Shown in pieces: positions 37,201-50,400 of a stretch of DNA of 64,000 nt. Every line of letters begins with the position of its first letter. The stretch's first letter is position 1. The notes under the pieces were generated by a model that was given only the letters and a program-made list of their open reading frames with translations, did no database searches and was not told the DNA's origin. Source of the DNA: Centropus unirufus (Eukaryota; Chordata; Aves; Cuculiformes; Centropidae); the NCBI GenBank assembly GCA_013397695.1, contig VYZI01000027.1, forward strand, positions 1 through 64,000, written 5' to 3'. The translations under genes were made by a program, and so were the position numbers.

Positions 37201-37870
37201 ACTTTTTCTGGTGTGCTGGACTCAACCAAAGACATCACCTTCATATAGAGCCTGCCAGAAAGACCTTTTGCAGGGGACAGATCCCCAGCCATATGACTCA
37301 CCTTCCAGTAATATATTTATTCTCAGCTGACCCTTCTTCCATAGGCAGTGAGAAACATAAAGGCATGCAAAACCACAAAGTCTATTTTCTGCCTTCTAGA
37401 AGGTTATATTGCTTTAGTGTTGCTGCAATGGAGAATACATTCAAAAGACTTTGTCTTCTCTTGCTTTCCTGAGCAGCATCTTTGTCTCACCCTGAAAATT
37501 GTCTCCTATGCCAGCCATTTGGGAGGAAGAACTATGACCTGTAATCCAGGTGCTGCAGCCATCCAGTGTGCTGTTATTGCCTGTTCAAGAAATTTGTTCT
37601 TTTTTTTCTGACATCTTCACTCTGAATCACTTTATTCTTGACTCAAGCTAATGATAATAATAATTAGTAATGTAGAAATGAGCTCTTTACCCCTCATACT
37701 TTCCTGTGCCTCCCAGGCACATTGATAACTTGGTAAATCAGTTGGAACCTTGTGCAGGAGGGCAGAGTTAAAGCTCGAGCCAGAAGTCTCTATTTTTATT
37801 TTACTTTATTTATGTAACATTTTGTTATAGCCCCTTAGGGTTATGTGCCTGATAGAAAGCGTAAATGTGT
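31207..37870. other. Gene-free stretch, nothing beyond a CTCF-like site
   Basis: Frames of up to 139 codons (34698-35084 minus, 35405-35824 plus) show no domain and overlap each other on opposite strands. A T12 run lies at 35632-35644. The only annotated item is the CTCF-like site at 35351-35368. Confidence 0.5.
35351..35368 (+). promoter_or_regulatory. CTCF-like site
   Basis: GGTCACTAGATGGCAACA contains CACTAGATGGCA, which fits the vertebrate CTCF core CCASYAGRKGGCA except at the first base. Local sequence to 35560 keeps several CpGs. This is a pattern match by eye, with occupancy unknown. Confidence 0.4.
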
Positions 37871-38012
37871 GGAGCCAAATTCTCCTTGGAGGGCTCTGTT
37901 CTGCACAAGGTGTTCAACAGCTACATGACCACAATATCTGCCTGGAATAATCCCACTGCAATAAATGGAATTACCTGGATGGTGTAAAGAAGAACAGAAT
38001 CTAGCCCTCAAG
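37871..38012. repeat. Ancient palindromic (MITE-like) repeat copy
   Basis: The left end GGAGCCAAATTCTCCTTGGA and the right end AGAACAGAATCTAGCCCTCA are inverted versions of one another (GAGSSCYARATTCT). The interior has TGGAATAATCCCACTGCAAT, AAATGGAATTACCTGGATGG and TGTAAAG. This matches the old amniote element whose ends read GAGGGCCARATTCTGCTCTC and whose centre reads GGAGTAACTCCATTGACTTCAATGGAGTTA. At about 140 bp it looks close to full length. It is a non-autonomous DNA-transposon-like relic. Confidence 0.6.
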
Positions 38013-38300
38013 CTCCTTGAAGTTATTTTGATTTTTATTGCTGGCCAACAGATAAGTCTTTTTTTCCCCAAAGTCTGCCCAATGAAGTAGCACAGTTGAT
38101 TGGGGTATTTTCCTGTCTTAATTAACTTGAATTGTTATTAAAAGTAAATTGTCATCCAGACAGTGCCAAAGTATTTGGGAAGCCTTTTTTACCCCATTTT
38201 AACTGTTGTCAGCACTGTCCAAGGTATGCGCTATAAATGGTAAAAAACTCTTATCTCTTTCATTTAAATATCAATCTGAAAAAGCTGGCTTGATGCTCCA

Positions 38301-38323
38301 AACAACAACAACAACAACAAAAA
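38301..38323 (+). repeat. (AAC)n microsatellite
   Basis: Six AAC units run without interruption and end in an A run. It is a simple trinucleotide repeat. Confidence 0.9.
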
Positions 38324-40562
38324 TATAAGGGGTATTTATATCATGTAGTGGTTTAAGAATTCATCATGTGTGCTGGTCCGACCTCCTTCAAAGGGAAATA
38401 GTAACACATTGTCTGCATTTGCTAATGCATCTCTTTTTAGCTGGATTCAAAGCCTGAAAATGATTCTCAGCTGTAAGGATGTGTCTCTGTAACGTGAACT
38501 CAATTTTTCTGAGTGTTGCATTTATTAGAGGAATTGCTCAGTAGACTGCAAGGATGACTGCAGGAGCTTTTCCAAAGTAACTTAGGGGAAAGCCTTCAGC
38601 ATTTTCTGCATTTATTCAGAAGAACACAAGTGAACACAGAAAAGCATGGCATTTTATCACTCTCTTGTGCTGTCATATACATGCAGTGTATGTTGTGAAG
38701 GAGGAATACATATATTTTAAAGCTGAAAGCTCCAGAGGTATTTTACCAAGAATAGTTTAGATTTTCCTCATGGTATTGGTGAAATGAAAGCAGAAGAACA
38801 TCCAGGGCCTATATAGGCTTATTTCAGAAATGTTAACAGGATGAAACCTAGGCTCTAAGTTTGAGCTAGTTGTCTTTAACCTGAACTTCAGTGTTTGCAT
38901 GCACATATTTTTGCATTCAACTAGCAGGGATGATCCAAGGTAAGCTAAATTCAAAATGCTGAGGGTTTCTGTGGTTTTTTTTTTTTTGTAAGTCTGCATT
39001 TCATGGATAATAAGCTTTCCTCAGGTTTTCATTTTCGGTTGTGAAGGTGCCTCATCCAAAAGGGAACCTGGGTTGTACTGTGTGGAAATCAGCTTCACAG
39101 CTCAATGGTGTTAGGTACTTCAGGCAGGCTTTTTGTGTGTGAGGAGCTGATCTGCTCATGGCCCACATGGCTACTCCTGACTTACCCTGCTAATACAAGA
39201 GATGCATGGGTTTGGTACTGTCAGTCAGAAGGGATGATGCTCAAGTTGCTTGCCTCAGTTTCTCCACTGGAGACACAACAGTTTCTTTGTCCTGCAAAGG
39301 CTGCATGAAGTTGTTCAATATTTGTAAACCAGTGCAAGGAGGCACATTCCCACCCTTACCAGGCACAAGAGCATCAAGAGGTGCACAGTTAGTCCAGAAG
39401 TCCCATGCAGCATGAGGAACTTGGGCTATAAAGATAGTCCATTGGATTGGAGTGGAAGAGCTGTGCCCTTGTTGGAAGGGGGGCTCTGGAGATGGGGCCC
39501 TATGTTTGAGGTGCTTTCTGAAGGGCGAGCGATCTGTTGTTAACTCCACTGGCTGCGTTGGGAGGCGATGAAAGTGGGCTTGGTGGTGGGCAGGGGGCTG
39601 TTAGGAGAAAGCAGTGACTGTTACCTCTGCAGGTGCTCCAGGTGAAGCTGTGATGCTCCTTGGGCAGGTGAAGCTGCCTATAGGATGTTGTCAGTGTTCT
39701 GTAAGTGGCTGTCTGGGTTGTGGGTTATAGCTGGGCTACGGGTCTGGGGCAACCCAAGCATGCAGAGCCGTAGGGTGTGCTGGCTCAGATGCAGGAGTAA
39801 ATGAGAATAGTTATGCTGCTCAGGAGTAGCTTGATGCCAGAAGTGGTGGCACTGCTGCTAAGCAGTCCTTGAGCGGTTTGTTGGTAGATCTGGGTGCCTC
39901 TAGAAACAGGAGCACTGGCAGAGTCAGCTTTCCTTCTGTCAATGGGGTTGAAAAGTCTGCTCGAGCACTGACTGTGCTGGGCCTGAGCTAGGTCTATGTA
40001 CTGTGGCTTTAGTGGAGCTATTGTAGCCCCACCTGCAGTGCTTCCAAGACGTGCCTTGGGACTGGGGAGCTGTTGAATCTGAGCGGTCAGTTTGGCTGCT
40101 GTGTGCTCCCTGATGCACTCCTTATATTGCAATATGTGAAGCTACGTAATTGCACAATCTTTCTTCCTACTTTAAAATAGTAACGCTCTACCATTAAGCT
40201 GCTTAGAAAAAGCATAACTTTTCATGGCAGAAAGAAACCTCAGTTATTTCTAAGGCGTGTTTCCTTTTAAAGTTGTCAAGAGCTAGGGCAATATTAAATA
40301 AATACAAACAAATGTATACTCTATTTAATACTTGGGTGTCTGGTTGTATACTTAAGTAATCTTACGAAATATACATGTGGAAAGGCAAATTGACTTTGAC
40401 ATGTTAAACATGTTGGTTAAAAGCTTATCGGGGGCTGTAAAGAGTTCTGGTAATAACAGTGGGTAGTATTATGAATAATCAGTCTTATTTCTATAGCAGC
40501 TTCATTGTTAGGTAGAATAAATGATTTTGCTCTGAAATCTAATACTGTTGCTGCACTTTCTT

Positions 40563-40590
40563 CATCTCTCTCTCTCTATCTATATATATA
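40563..40590 (+). repeat. (TC)n-(TATC)-(TA)n compound microsatellite
   Basis: TCTCTCTCTCTCTATCTATA followed by TATATATCTC is a compound dinucleotide tract of about 28 bp and likely polymorphic. Confidence 0.85.
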
Positions 40591-41995
40591 TCTCACATTG
40601 ATTGAAAGCTCTGATGAATTTTACTTGATTCCCTCACATGGTAAAAATTTACAAGGGTATGAAAATTATGAGAGAACACTTTTACTTAAAGGAGAGACGT
40701 GAATGATAAATTAAGTAATTGACAGATGAAAATAAGTCTTCTGGTCATCTGAAAAATGATATGATATAAATGCAACTGTAGTGGCTTTTAGCAAATGCCA
40801 AACTAATGTGAAAAAATGTCTTTGGTCTAAATTCCTGCAGCTCTACAAATACAGAATACAGGCTCCAGCATTTTGCTTTCTCTTAGCTGAAGGAATTCGG
40901 GTTACCAGTGTTTCCAGTCATTCTCTTGTTTTCCACTGCAAGTTTAGTCTTTTTTTCCTGCAGTCTGGCAGGAGTTTCCATGCTCTTGTGAGCACATACA
41001 TGCCTGTAGGAGAGTCTTAAAACCCTGCTTCTGTGTCATCCACTTCTTCTGCTGGTTGATGGCAGTCACATCGTCATCCCAGGCTCTGATTGCTTGAGCA
41101 ACGAAGGAATTTCCCAGATGCCACGAGAGAGCCAGAATAAGTAGTTTTTCCTGCCCCTGTCACGAGTCTCAGCCTGTGACAGGAGTTGAGATAACTGAAG
41201 CCCATAGGCCCTAGACTTGGAGGTGGAAAAGCTGAAACAGCCTCTGGCAAGAAGGTGGACAGGCGGGGGAGGCAGGAAGGGGGTGTATATTGGTGCCATT
41301 CCTGCTGCTAGGGTTTTTTTTTTTAGAAGATTCTGTAGTTTTACAGAAACCTTCTACCTCTGCCTTTCTTCCTGGAAACAGTATCCCAGTCTTAATGCTC
41401 TGTGTGATGGTGCGATACTGTCTCTCCTATTGCTCTATGGATATTTTGGATCACTTGCATTTTTTTTAACTCTTTAGACAGAAAATGTCAAGAGATGATA
41501 TGTCTCTGTTCCAGCTGAGAGGAAGTAGATAGAAATTTCTTCCTTTCCATTATAACTCTTCCTTTCTTTCTCTCCACCAAGTTTCTTACATTTCTAGGTA
41601 CTCTATTTTTCTAGCTCCTCTCATGCCTGTTTTCTGCCATCTATGAATTTTGGCTTATTTTACATTCTATTTGACTTATCATTTGAGGACAAGACTGGAC
41701 ACAACCAAAAATTCCCCATGGCACCCCCGGAGACACATCTTCCCTGCTCTCTGCTTGTAATCCTTTGTTTATGGTATTTCAGCCAGTTCTCAATTAAGGA
41801 TCATGTGATAGTGTTTATATTCAAACTGAATGCAATTAATAAGTGTCAAGACACCATGAAATGCTGTGTGAATTGTGTGTTAAAATGTTCTATATCTAGT
41901 CCTTTCCCTTCAGGCCATTAGGTGATGTATGTTTGAAAGGGTTGAGTCTGTCAGTCAAGCCATAGATCCCTAAATCCATGTTGAAATTCATATGG

Positions 41996-42120
41996 CAACA
42001 CTCATCAAAACACTTAAACATGTGCTTAAGTCCTTTCTGTGTTCAATCAAGTACATAAGCATGTGCTTAAGATTTGGGTCTCCAGGCAGACCTATTGAAA
42101 TTAATGAGAGAAATGTTTTT
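41996..42120. repeat. Ancient palindromic repeat with CATGTGCTTAAG arms
   Basis: CACTTAAACATGTGCTTAAG at 42011-42030 and ATAAGCATGTGCTTAAG at 42055-42071 repeat the same internally palindromic word (CATGTGCTTAAG). A degenerate centre CCTATTGAAATTAATGAGAG follows. The arrangement fits the same old amniote family proposed at 15155-15237. The two copies of the word are in direct order here, as in family consensuses that carry tandem half units. Confidence 0.55.
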
Positions 42121-45100
42121 CATCTCTGCGCACCAGATCTCCATCGTGCTACCAGGAAAACTGAAGCCTTCATTTACTGAGAGCAGATTCATTCTGAGTC
42201 TGACACTTCAATAGATATTTAGTGCACTTATTTAAAGCATTGGAGTTATTTAATATAATACTTAGGAATGTAGTTTCTCTCCTCTCTTTTAGAAGTAGTA
42301 AAGCTCCTTTAGTGCGAGTAATAGGACTTACCTACAGACTTATCCATGGCGCTACTGCACATCCATGAGTACTTGTGTCTTTTCCATTGGTCCCAGGTAG
42401 TTCATGGTGAGGTCAATGTGATCTCTACTAAAAGCGCATTGCCTTTTGGATCCTGTGAGTTGGAAAATGGGAAGCCCTGAGCAATAGTGAATCCTTTGTC
42501 ACTCATACTTCTGACACTGCAAATTTGCAGAGGAATCTTCAGTTCCCAGAAGTATTTGGCCACTGATTGGGAGCCGAGTATCAAAGGACCATTTGATATA
42601 GCCAGTATTGCACAAAAGAGGCAGCCTTGAGGCACTCAAGACCAAACCTATCTCCTTTTGGCTTGGTCAGGCTTGCTGCTGCACCTGTCCAAGGCGACCG
42701 TACTTGATTAGATAGGCTGCCTCTGACACAGCTGTGGAGATGGTGGGCAGTTTGGTGGAAGTGTCCAGAGAAGCCTGCACCTTTGCAGAGACTGCCCTTT
42801 CATAGTTCACAGAACAATGGCTTCCTGGTTGTAACAGCTACAAATTGACTTAAATGCTTTTTTGGCCAGAAACTAGTATTTCTTTTCCTCAAAAAAAACC
42901 TGCAGGCTAGAAACAGCCAACAATTTCCAGTAGAAAAGAGTGAGAAGTGCATAAGGTTAAAATAGGTAGAAATAAATATATCTGTTCTAGAGGGAAGAAA
43001 TGGAAGGCAGAGCTTGGTTCAGACAAAAGTTCAGGTTTCCAATGCAGATAATTAATCACAATCCTTGAAGAAAGGTGACCCTACAAGTCCCAGGTGGCTC
43101 TGGGAACTGGGATTAAGAATACCAGTTTTTACTTGGTGGCCCACATCCAGAACACTTGTAATTCTTTAAGCTAAGCTGTTATAGGACAACTGCTCTGAAA
43201 TCTTAATTCCTGTTCTGCCAAAGCTCACTTGCATGCTTCTTCAAATAGAACAATGAATTATTTTGAAGACAGTAGGCACTATCTGGCCTGCCAACACCGC
43301 CTTGGCTACTGTTAGAATTAAGCTATAGGAATTTACTTTGCTTTCCAATAGTTTAGTATTTCTGCCAAAGGATAAAGAGCCTCCAAAATGTGTAACTGGT
43401 AGAAAAGAAAACAAGTTCCACATCCTCTTGGTAGTCCTCTCCAGGGACTGTCTATATTGTCCCCGGTGTGGTGGCATTATAGTACTGAAAGAACAGATGG
43501 TTTAAAGATTAAGGGAGTGCAGGTTTGCATCCTACAGAAGCCCTTTACTAAAGCTCTGAGAGGAAAAAGTATTCATGTGGTACAGTGCTATGCTGTGACC
43601 AGACAGGAGTGCTCCATGAATGTTCAAGAACCCATCAGTCAAGACCAAAATGTGATTGTGAAACAAGAAGAGAAAATCCATAGCCAACATTTCAGAATGA
43701 GATGAAAGGGCACAGTTAGATTAGAGTGGCCTCTAACATAAATTAAGGATAAACCAGCTGTGATTGGTGGTGTAAAATGTAGTGGTGAGTCCACATCTCC
43801 GTTCCTTGCCCTGCTGCTGGCTGTTGGAGCCTGATATGAGGGAGTGGAGTTTGACCCAAGTCCCGTATTAGGCAAGGTAAGCCTTTCTGCGAGCTCTGAG
43901 CAAGACCTCAGGGGCAGGTCTGACTTTGCAGTGTCTACTAGTGCCCCAGCATGCTCAGAAAAGATGTTACGTTCAGTTGATAGTTCTTAGCAGCAAGACT
44001 GCAGGGCAAGCTACCAAAGCCCTCATGGTCAGGAAATAGGCAGCCGATTGGCAAAGGCTTATGAATACGTGCGATTTGCAGCATTGGTTGATTGTGCCCT
44101 GTTTGGAGCAGGCCCATCTCATGTGATAGTGAGTAACTCAATGCGATTTTCCTGGCAAGTGATGACTTGATGCCAGCATTACGAATTATCCAGGGCAAAG
44201 CAAGGTCAAGTGTTCAGGTAACACAGATGTTCTTTAATGATCCCTGGACCATGAATAGCATTTTTTGTTTTCTTCGCTTTTTCCCTTTGCCCTTATTTTT
44301 CTGTTGTTTTCATACTTCATACAAAACCTCCCAGCTTCCAGGCCTAGGTCCTGGAAATGGGAAAGAGCCTTCTGTGTCATGCACAAGTGGGCTCTCAAAA
44401 TCGACCAGCAATGTTTGTTCTCATCCTCCTTAATCATAAGAACAGCTTTTCATTCTTGGACATTTGTACCATCCTAACAGAAGTTACGATAATTAGCAAG
44501 CAGCCCATGGGTGGCTTCCTTTTTCTTGGCCCAACAGCAAACAAGAAATGCAACCTGGTGTCTAGATCAATGCAGCCTCCACCAAGAACAGGACACATGC
44601 AAGGAAACCCAGCTGAGTGGCCATTCCTGAAGCAACCATGTTGCAACGAATTGCATCTTAGTCCATCCTACTGGGCCAACTCTTTTGTTCTGAGGAGATG
44701 ACATGTTCTTATGTTCAGTTGTTGACCTGGATGACTTTTATTGAACAGTTCCTCTTCAAACCATTCAAATCACTTGAAATAAATTTCATGTCAAGACAAA
44801 TGAAAAATAACTGTGCTAATAACCTCAGAGGGGATGTGAGGTAACCATCTTAAGGCCTGGATAAAATTCTGCCTGCACTTAGTTTCTGAGTGGAATTTTT
44901 GAGGATGTCATCACTCCTGAAAGGAGAGAAGGCATGTTGACATAATGCCTGACAGGAGGCATGTCAGAAGCCACAATTCTGTTCAACACACACTGTGAAA
45001 CATTATGGATTTGGGGCCTAACACTTGATCCGAGAAAGTGGACTGAATGTTGAGACAATGGAGACAAAGAAGAAATGTTTCTTCCATATCCCCACTCTGA

Positions 45101-45661
45101 ATTTCAAGATCAGTTAAAAAGTTAATCCTATGGGCCTCATGTTTTCCTACTGCAAAACCTCTGCTCCATGGTTGTCTGCCTTGGTCTCCTGAGCCTTCCC
45201 ATGTCTTCATATTATTCTCTCAACATTGGTTTGGGATAATGCCATCATTAAGCAAACAAAAGGATTTGAACAACTTGAGAGGCTGTAAAATCATCTGAGG
45301 GAACATGGAGTGAAATGAAAGCCAGAGGGATGATCCCACTGCCTTCATGTTTGTGTTGAACAATGTGTTGTTTGGCCTTTATGGAGTTCATCAGACCCAA
45401 AAGCAGTTACAGAGTTCTGAGAAGGAAATGTTTGTTTTGCATGAATCATAATAGGAAATCGAGCTGCTGTACAACCTAGGAGGTGGAGCTGGGACAGGTG
45501 GAGAAAGAGGGGTAAGATATTGATTTGAACAAATTCTAGGAATCCAGAGTTTGCAGAATCTTTCTATTCCATAGTAGAGAGTGAAAAGTGTAAAGCTTTC
45601 CTCTGTTCCCTCGACAAGTTAAGTGCTTGCTGTGCTTACTCTTTCTGTTTCTCTTCATCGT
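42121..45661. other. Gene-free stretch, nothing recognised
   Basis: This is non-coding sequence without a supported repeat. Overlapping open frames at 44167-44701 on both strands carry no recognisable domain. Confidence 0.5.
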
Positions 45662-45693
45662 CTTCCCCTTCCTCCCTCCCTCCCTTTCCTTCT
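45662..45693 (+). repeat. (TCCC)n polypyrimidine tract
   Basis: CTTCCCCTTCCTCCCTCCCT continues as CCCTTTCCTTCT. It is a pure pyrimidine tract of about 30 bases with four TCCC/TTCC units, and could form a purine-pyrimidine triplex. Confidence 0.8.
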
Positions 45694-47323
45694 GTGCCGT
45701 CTCATGAGTCAGAGTGGGTGTATCACATGTAATTAGTCTAGATTGCTGTTCATGTTGGAACAGCTACCTTGCAGAACTATCTTTCATCAAGAAAAATCTG
45801 CCAGCCGAATGACCTGCAGCAGATAGCTGGGTGACCTATTCCACTTGAGAGACTACTGTGCAGTTTGATGCTTGTTGGATTAGGAAGTGTGACCACAGTA
45901 ATTAGCAGGAAGTTTCTGGATCTGGATACAGCACATTAAGTGCAGGCTGGCCCTTAGAAAAGTCTGACCTTGGTAAATGAGAGTGGGCAGGCTGGGCTGG
46001 GGTGCAGAGATGAGACGGGCAGGAAAGGATGTGAGGGAGATGGATTTGATGTCGCAGAGCTTGTCACAGGCTAAGGCTGGACATGCTTTTTTTCAGAGGC
46101 TGTGAAAGAATTGCTTGCAGCTTGGTGAGAAAGAAGTGTATGAGTTAAAACAGATTGACTTTCCTCCTCCTGCAGGCACGTGCTCTTTAAATACCAGGGG
46201 AGTACAAAGGGAGCAAGTCTTTAGAAAAAGATTTGTTCTATAGACTGCAAAGATGTGCAATTACTAGCAGTTGTACAATTTATGGGAGGCAAATGTACAT
46301 GTGGGGCTTTTATGAAGTGCAAGTAAAGCAAAAAGATAGGGGGAAGGAAAAGACATGCTTTTCAAATGCCCATCTTTTCTATCAACAAATGTTGCCTTAA
46401 AGGCAAAAGATCGGGTGTTTCTTTTTCCCTCGGTGTTCTGTGTGCTTGTATTAGTCACACCCATTTATTTTTGGCATAATTCATGCACTATTTGAAACTT
46501 TGCAAGAGTAGGGATGCTATGGCCAACAGTCAGTCTTGCTTCAGGAGTTTCTATGAATATGAATGCCCGAAGTTCACATAAGCTTACTCTGTTGCTATAG
46601 AAACACATTTGTTGTGAAATCCTTGTATTTTAAAGGCTAGATTCTGCAAATTAACTTCATCTTCAGTAGGATGTGTGATGCTAGTGATTTCTACATGCAT
46701 TGTTTTAAGGCAAGTTGCAAATGTTATGAGAATGGCTAAATTCGAGGATTTGATGTAATTAGATTTAATTACAAACCATTCCAGCACTTATGATCAAAGT
46801 AAACTAGTTTTGTGTCCCATCCGGAGAGGTGCTGAGTGCCCTCAGCTCTAGCAGGGTTCAGGAAGAGTTGAAGGTGCTCAGTAACACAGCCTAAGATGCT
46901 ACAGAATGGTGCCTTACACATAAACAGTGCAGACCCCGCTGCATATCCAGCACCTACAGGGATATGTCCCGTTGGAAAACCCTAGGTTAGGAAGTGTCTC
47001 ATAGAAATGGAATATTCAATATCTGTTAGATTTATTTTTCTTTATAAAGGTAATATTAAAATATGTTTTTGTTTTTCTGCTTGCATGGAGATGTTTGAGC
47101 CTCAGTTGACAATGAGCCCTGTTCAGGCAAACCCCTGCACTGAAATCCATATGTTCTGTGTGGGAACAGGGGTCATTGCAGGTTCAGGGTCTTATTGCCT
47201 CATCTTGAAGGGCCATCAAATACACATAATAAACTAACTTGGGAGCAGAGAGGAAGTAGGAGCTGTTTTTTTCCCTTCTTGCTGTTTTCTTTCAGTTGGA
47301 CTAATCATGGTGTAATGTAACTG
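45694..47323. other. Gene-free stretch up to the second gap
   Basis: Nothing is recognised apart from a possible, very weak palindromic-family word (GGCTAGATTCTGCAAATTAA at 46635) that I do not annotate. Confidence 0.5.
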
Positions 47324-47363
47324 TAATAGGTTAACTACAATAATAGGTTAACTACAATAATAG
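47324..47363 (+). repeat. 17-bp tandem repeat next to an assembly gap
   Basis: The unit TAATAGGTTAACTACAA occurs at 47324-47340 and 47341-47357 and begins a third time (TAATAG) before the sequence changes to ACACATC and runs into N at 47371. The unit contains the palindrome GTTAAC. Two identical copies ending 7 bp before a gap suggest a longer array that the assembler could not close. Confidence 0.85.
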
Positions 47364-47370
47364 ACACATC

Positions 47371-47420
47371 NNNNNNNNNNNNNNNNNNNNNNNNNNNNNN
47401 NNNNNNNNNNNNNNNNNNNN
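47371..47420. other. Assembly gap of 50 N
   Basis: A run of exactly 50 N follows the 17-bp tandem repeat. The right flank (ATGGGAACCTTTTAAAAGAG) does not continue the tandem unit. Confidence 0.95.
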
Positions 47421-50400
47421 ATGGGAACCTTTTAAAAGAGATATTGGAGGCTAATTTCTAGTTCGTCTGTAAGTCCCTGGGCCTCCCAGTGTTTATAATT
47501 GCTGAAGTAAATAGAACCCCATGCAGCATGAAAAGCTTGACCTGTGTTTGAGCCATTGCAGCATCCAAGTCCAGAAACAGCTCACACCAAGCATCTAAAA
47601 AGGGAAATGAATACCAGATTAATGGCTTTTCTTACTCTTTGACTGGGATGTCTCTGATATTTAAAGGGCTTAGAGGTTTATGGGACACTGGGTCTTTCCC
47701 ATTCTGTGAACAGGAGTGTACAAGAGATGGGGACAAGTCCCTGCAGACCAAATGACCATTTAGCAGTAGCATAAGGGGATCATTCTCTTTATGGAAGAGG
47801 ACTGACTTACAAAAGTATGTTTTTATACAAAGCTGGTTTCAGTTAGACCAGGACATAAAAGCATCTGAAACACAGAACTTTGTGGTCACAGTCTTTAAAT
47901 ATTTTAGAATGACCCAAATGCTTTTAAGATTTATTTCACCTTTACCTAAAAAGTGCTCCTCCAATTCCTGTCAGTTTTCACATTTTATGTCGATTTTGCA
48001 GTCAGGAACAAAGTAAATCTGTGAGATTTTGGGGTGGGGAAAAAGAGGATGCAGGAGGCAAGGGGATAGGCTTAGCATCTCTGAAAATCCTTTTTTTCTT
48101 TAAAAAAATTATCTTTGCTGGAGGTTTTGCAATAACCATGTACAATAAGCCGCACGGAGACTTTCCAAAGCAATTGTCTGATTTCCTTTTTAGAATGTAA
48201 AACAAACCTATTGGCATATTCTACAACAGGCCAAATTACCAATGACATTTTTTTTATTGCTATAGACTAAAACAGGATGGTGAGTTGGAACAATCTGTCT
48301 TTTGTAAATGGAGAATATGAACTGCATTTTAAGGGCAATCAGAAGCTTTCTAACTACAAGATGAGCACCTGGTTACTGAAAGAAATATTTGAATTATGCA
48401 AAGTACCTGCATTTCCTAATTCATACAAAGAAAGACTCTTGAGCAGTTTCAGGGGGCACATTTGGAGCTAGAAAGGGAAATTACAGATGAATCAGGGTCA
48501 CTACTGATGGTTTTGCTTGCCATCTTTGGGATCAATGAGTATGAATGCCTCTGCTGCAGAGCTAGAGTGTAGTGCAGAGCAGAGAGCTGGCCTTGGGTGT
48601 GCACCGCTTGCTGGAGCCACCTTAGGACTATCCTTATCTCCTGGGCATCTGCCCCCATCTTGTTAAGCTCCCACTCATCAGCTGACAAGGGATATATCCT
48701 GGGTTTAGCAAGTGTCTGGTTCACTGCGGGGGACGGACCTGCTGTACTAGGTCCACAATGATTTGTTACAGCTTTCCCATGGAAAGATGTTTTCCTCCTT
48801 TTCCATTCAGATGCAATGAATCTGTTCAGGAGACTGATCTGTCTGAAACTTAGTCACTTCTTTGTCTCTGTTTGGTGTGGGTGATTTTCGGCTGTGTTGG
48901 CTCCTTAAACTGGTCCACATCTATGACCACTAATAACAGTGCAAGGAAAGAGGCTGGATTATGTGATCTTTGTTACAGAGATGAAGATAGAATCAAAACA
49001 GGCTGAAGCTTGAGCTACTGTGCAACTTACCCTCAGATCTGGATGCTTGAAAAGGGAGAGAACTTAGAAAAGGAAGGGCAGGATTGCAAATAGAGTTGAG
49101 TTCTGCTTCTAAAGGCATGAGGGAATTTAAGCCACAGAGCAGAGAGACAACGCTCTTATTGCTGGAGGCTTAGCTCAAGGTAGGTAGGTTATGTGTTAGA
49201 ACTGAGAGTTCTGAGAGGGCAACTTTTCAGGCCAGCTGTGGCTGAGAAACTGAGCTGGCTTCCCCTTGCAGTTAGTTGTACAGAGACCTGAGCTATCGTG
49301 GTGATTATGCTTTGACACTCAACCTAGCTAAGCCACACTCCCCAGCAAGGAATGTCCCTTAGAGTGACAGAAAAAAGGATAAAATAAGAGGATTTTAAGC
49401 CTTGTTCTTTTTAAAGTAGCGTCCAATTGCTCTGTTCTTGGCGTGCAAAAAAATAAAAGAAGGTTGAGGTGAGTCTAATATAGAAGGAAATTCTTACTGA
49501 AGCCTGTCTTTAGCCTGGTGTGCGGCTACCTGCCTCTGAGTGCAGGTAGAAGGCAGGTACTGAAACTTGGAGAGGCATCCCAAGGCATCCTTTGCAGCAC
49601 TGCCTGCTTGCATAAGCTGATTGAGAGCTGTACCTCACTGTACTTCCAGAGCAGGAGCATTTGCTGCGTTCATCTGGTAGCAGAGAAGATTAGGAGTTCA
49701 GCCTTTTGCTTGGACAGACTGCTCCACATTATGTTGTGTCCACTAGGTTTCTGCACAGACAGAGAAACTGTTGGCTTTCCAAGGCATGGATCTTGGCCTT
49801 CCCTTGAAATGTCTTGATAGGCAGCCGGACCACATTCACTCAATGAAGGGGTAGCGCAGGAGACTTCTGGCTCTTTTAAAGGAAACAAATGCAATGAGGC
49901 TTCAGTAAAATGACAAATCACTATTCGGATCAGGAGGCAGGCATCGCTCTGCATGTTATAATGTGGTGTAAGTAGCTCTACTGGCTCCTATCTCTGGCTC
50001 ATTTGATGCCTTCTGGCAAAGCAACACTGTGATCCCCCTCCTCCTTCTTTCCCTTCCTCATTATTTGCTTTGTATGTTTAATTGGCAAATTGGAGCAAGA
50101 GTGGAAGCTTGAAAGGTTGTTTTGCCCAAAGCTTGGCTGTCTCTGACAAACAGCTGGCCCTTGTTTCAGGCCCAGATAGTTTGTTCTGGACACTTGAAGG
50201 AAATGCATACTTTGCAAGTGGTCCATCACTATGATGCTCTGCAGAAATTCAGCTCTAATGAGGTTTGTCTGGTTGCAAACAAGATGAACAGAAAGCAGTT
50301 TGGAATTGACAAATCTTTTTTTGTCTTTTCAGTTTGGGATGCTTATCTCTTATTCTAAGTTCTAATTCTATTATTCTTTCTTAAGCACAGAGCTAGCTTG

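Larger units (their letters stand above)
38013..41995. other. Gene-free stretch with microsatellites
   Basis: No gene is supported. The stretch contains the AAC and TC/TA tracts listed separately, a T13 run at 38976-38988, and a GC-richer sub-region at 39100-40130 in which overlapping frames on both strands are open for 80-115 codons without any domain. Confidence 0.5.

Noticed and set aside
46635..46700. GGCTAGATTCTGCAAATTAA, like the end of the palindromic repeat family
   Set aside because: A single end without its inverted partner or centre is too little to annotate.
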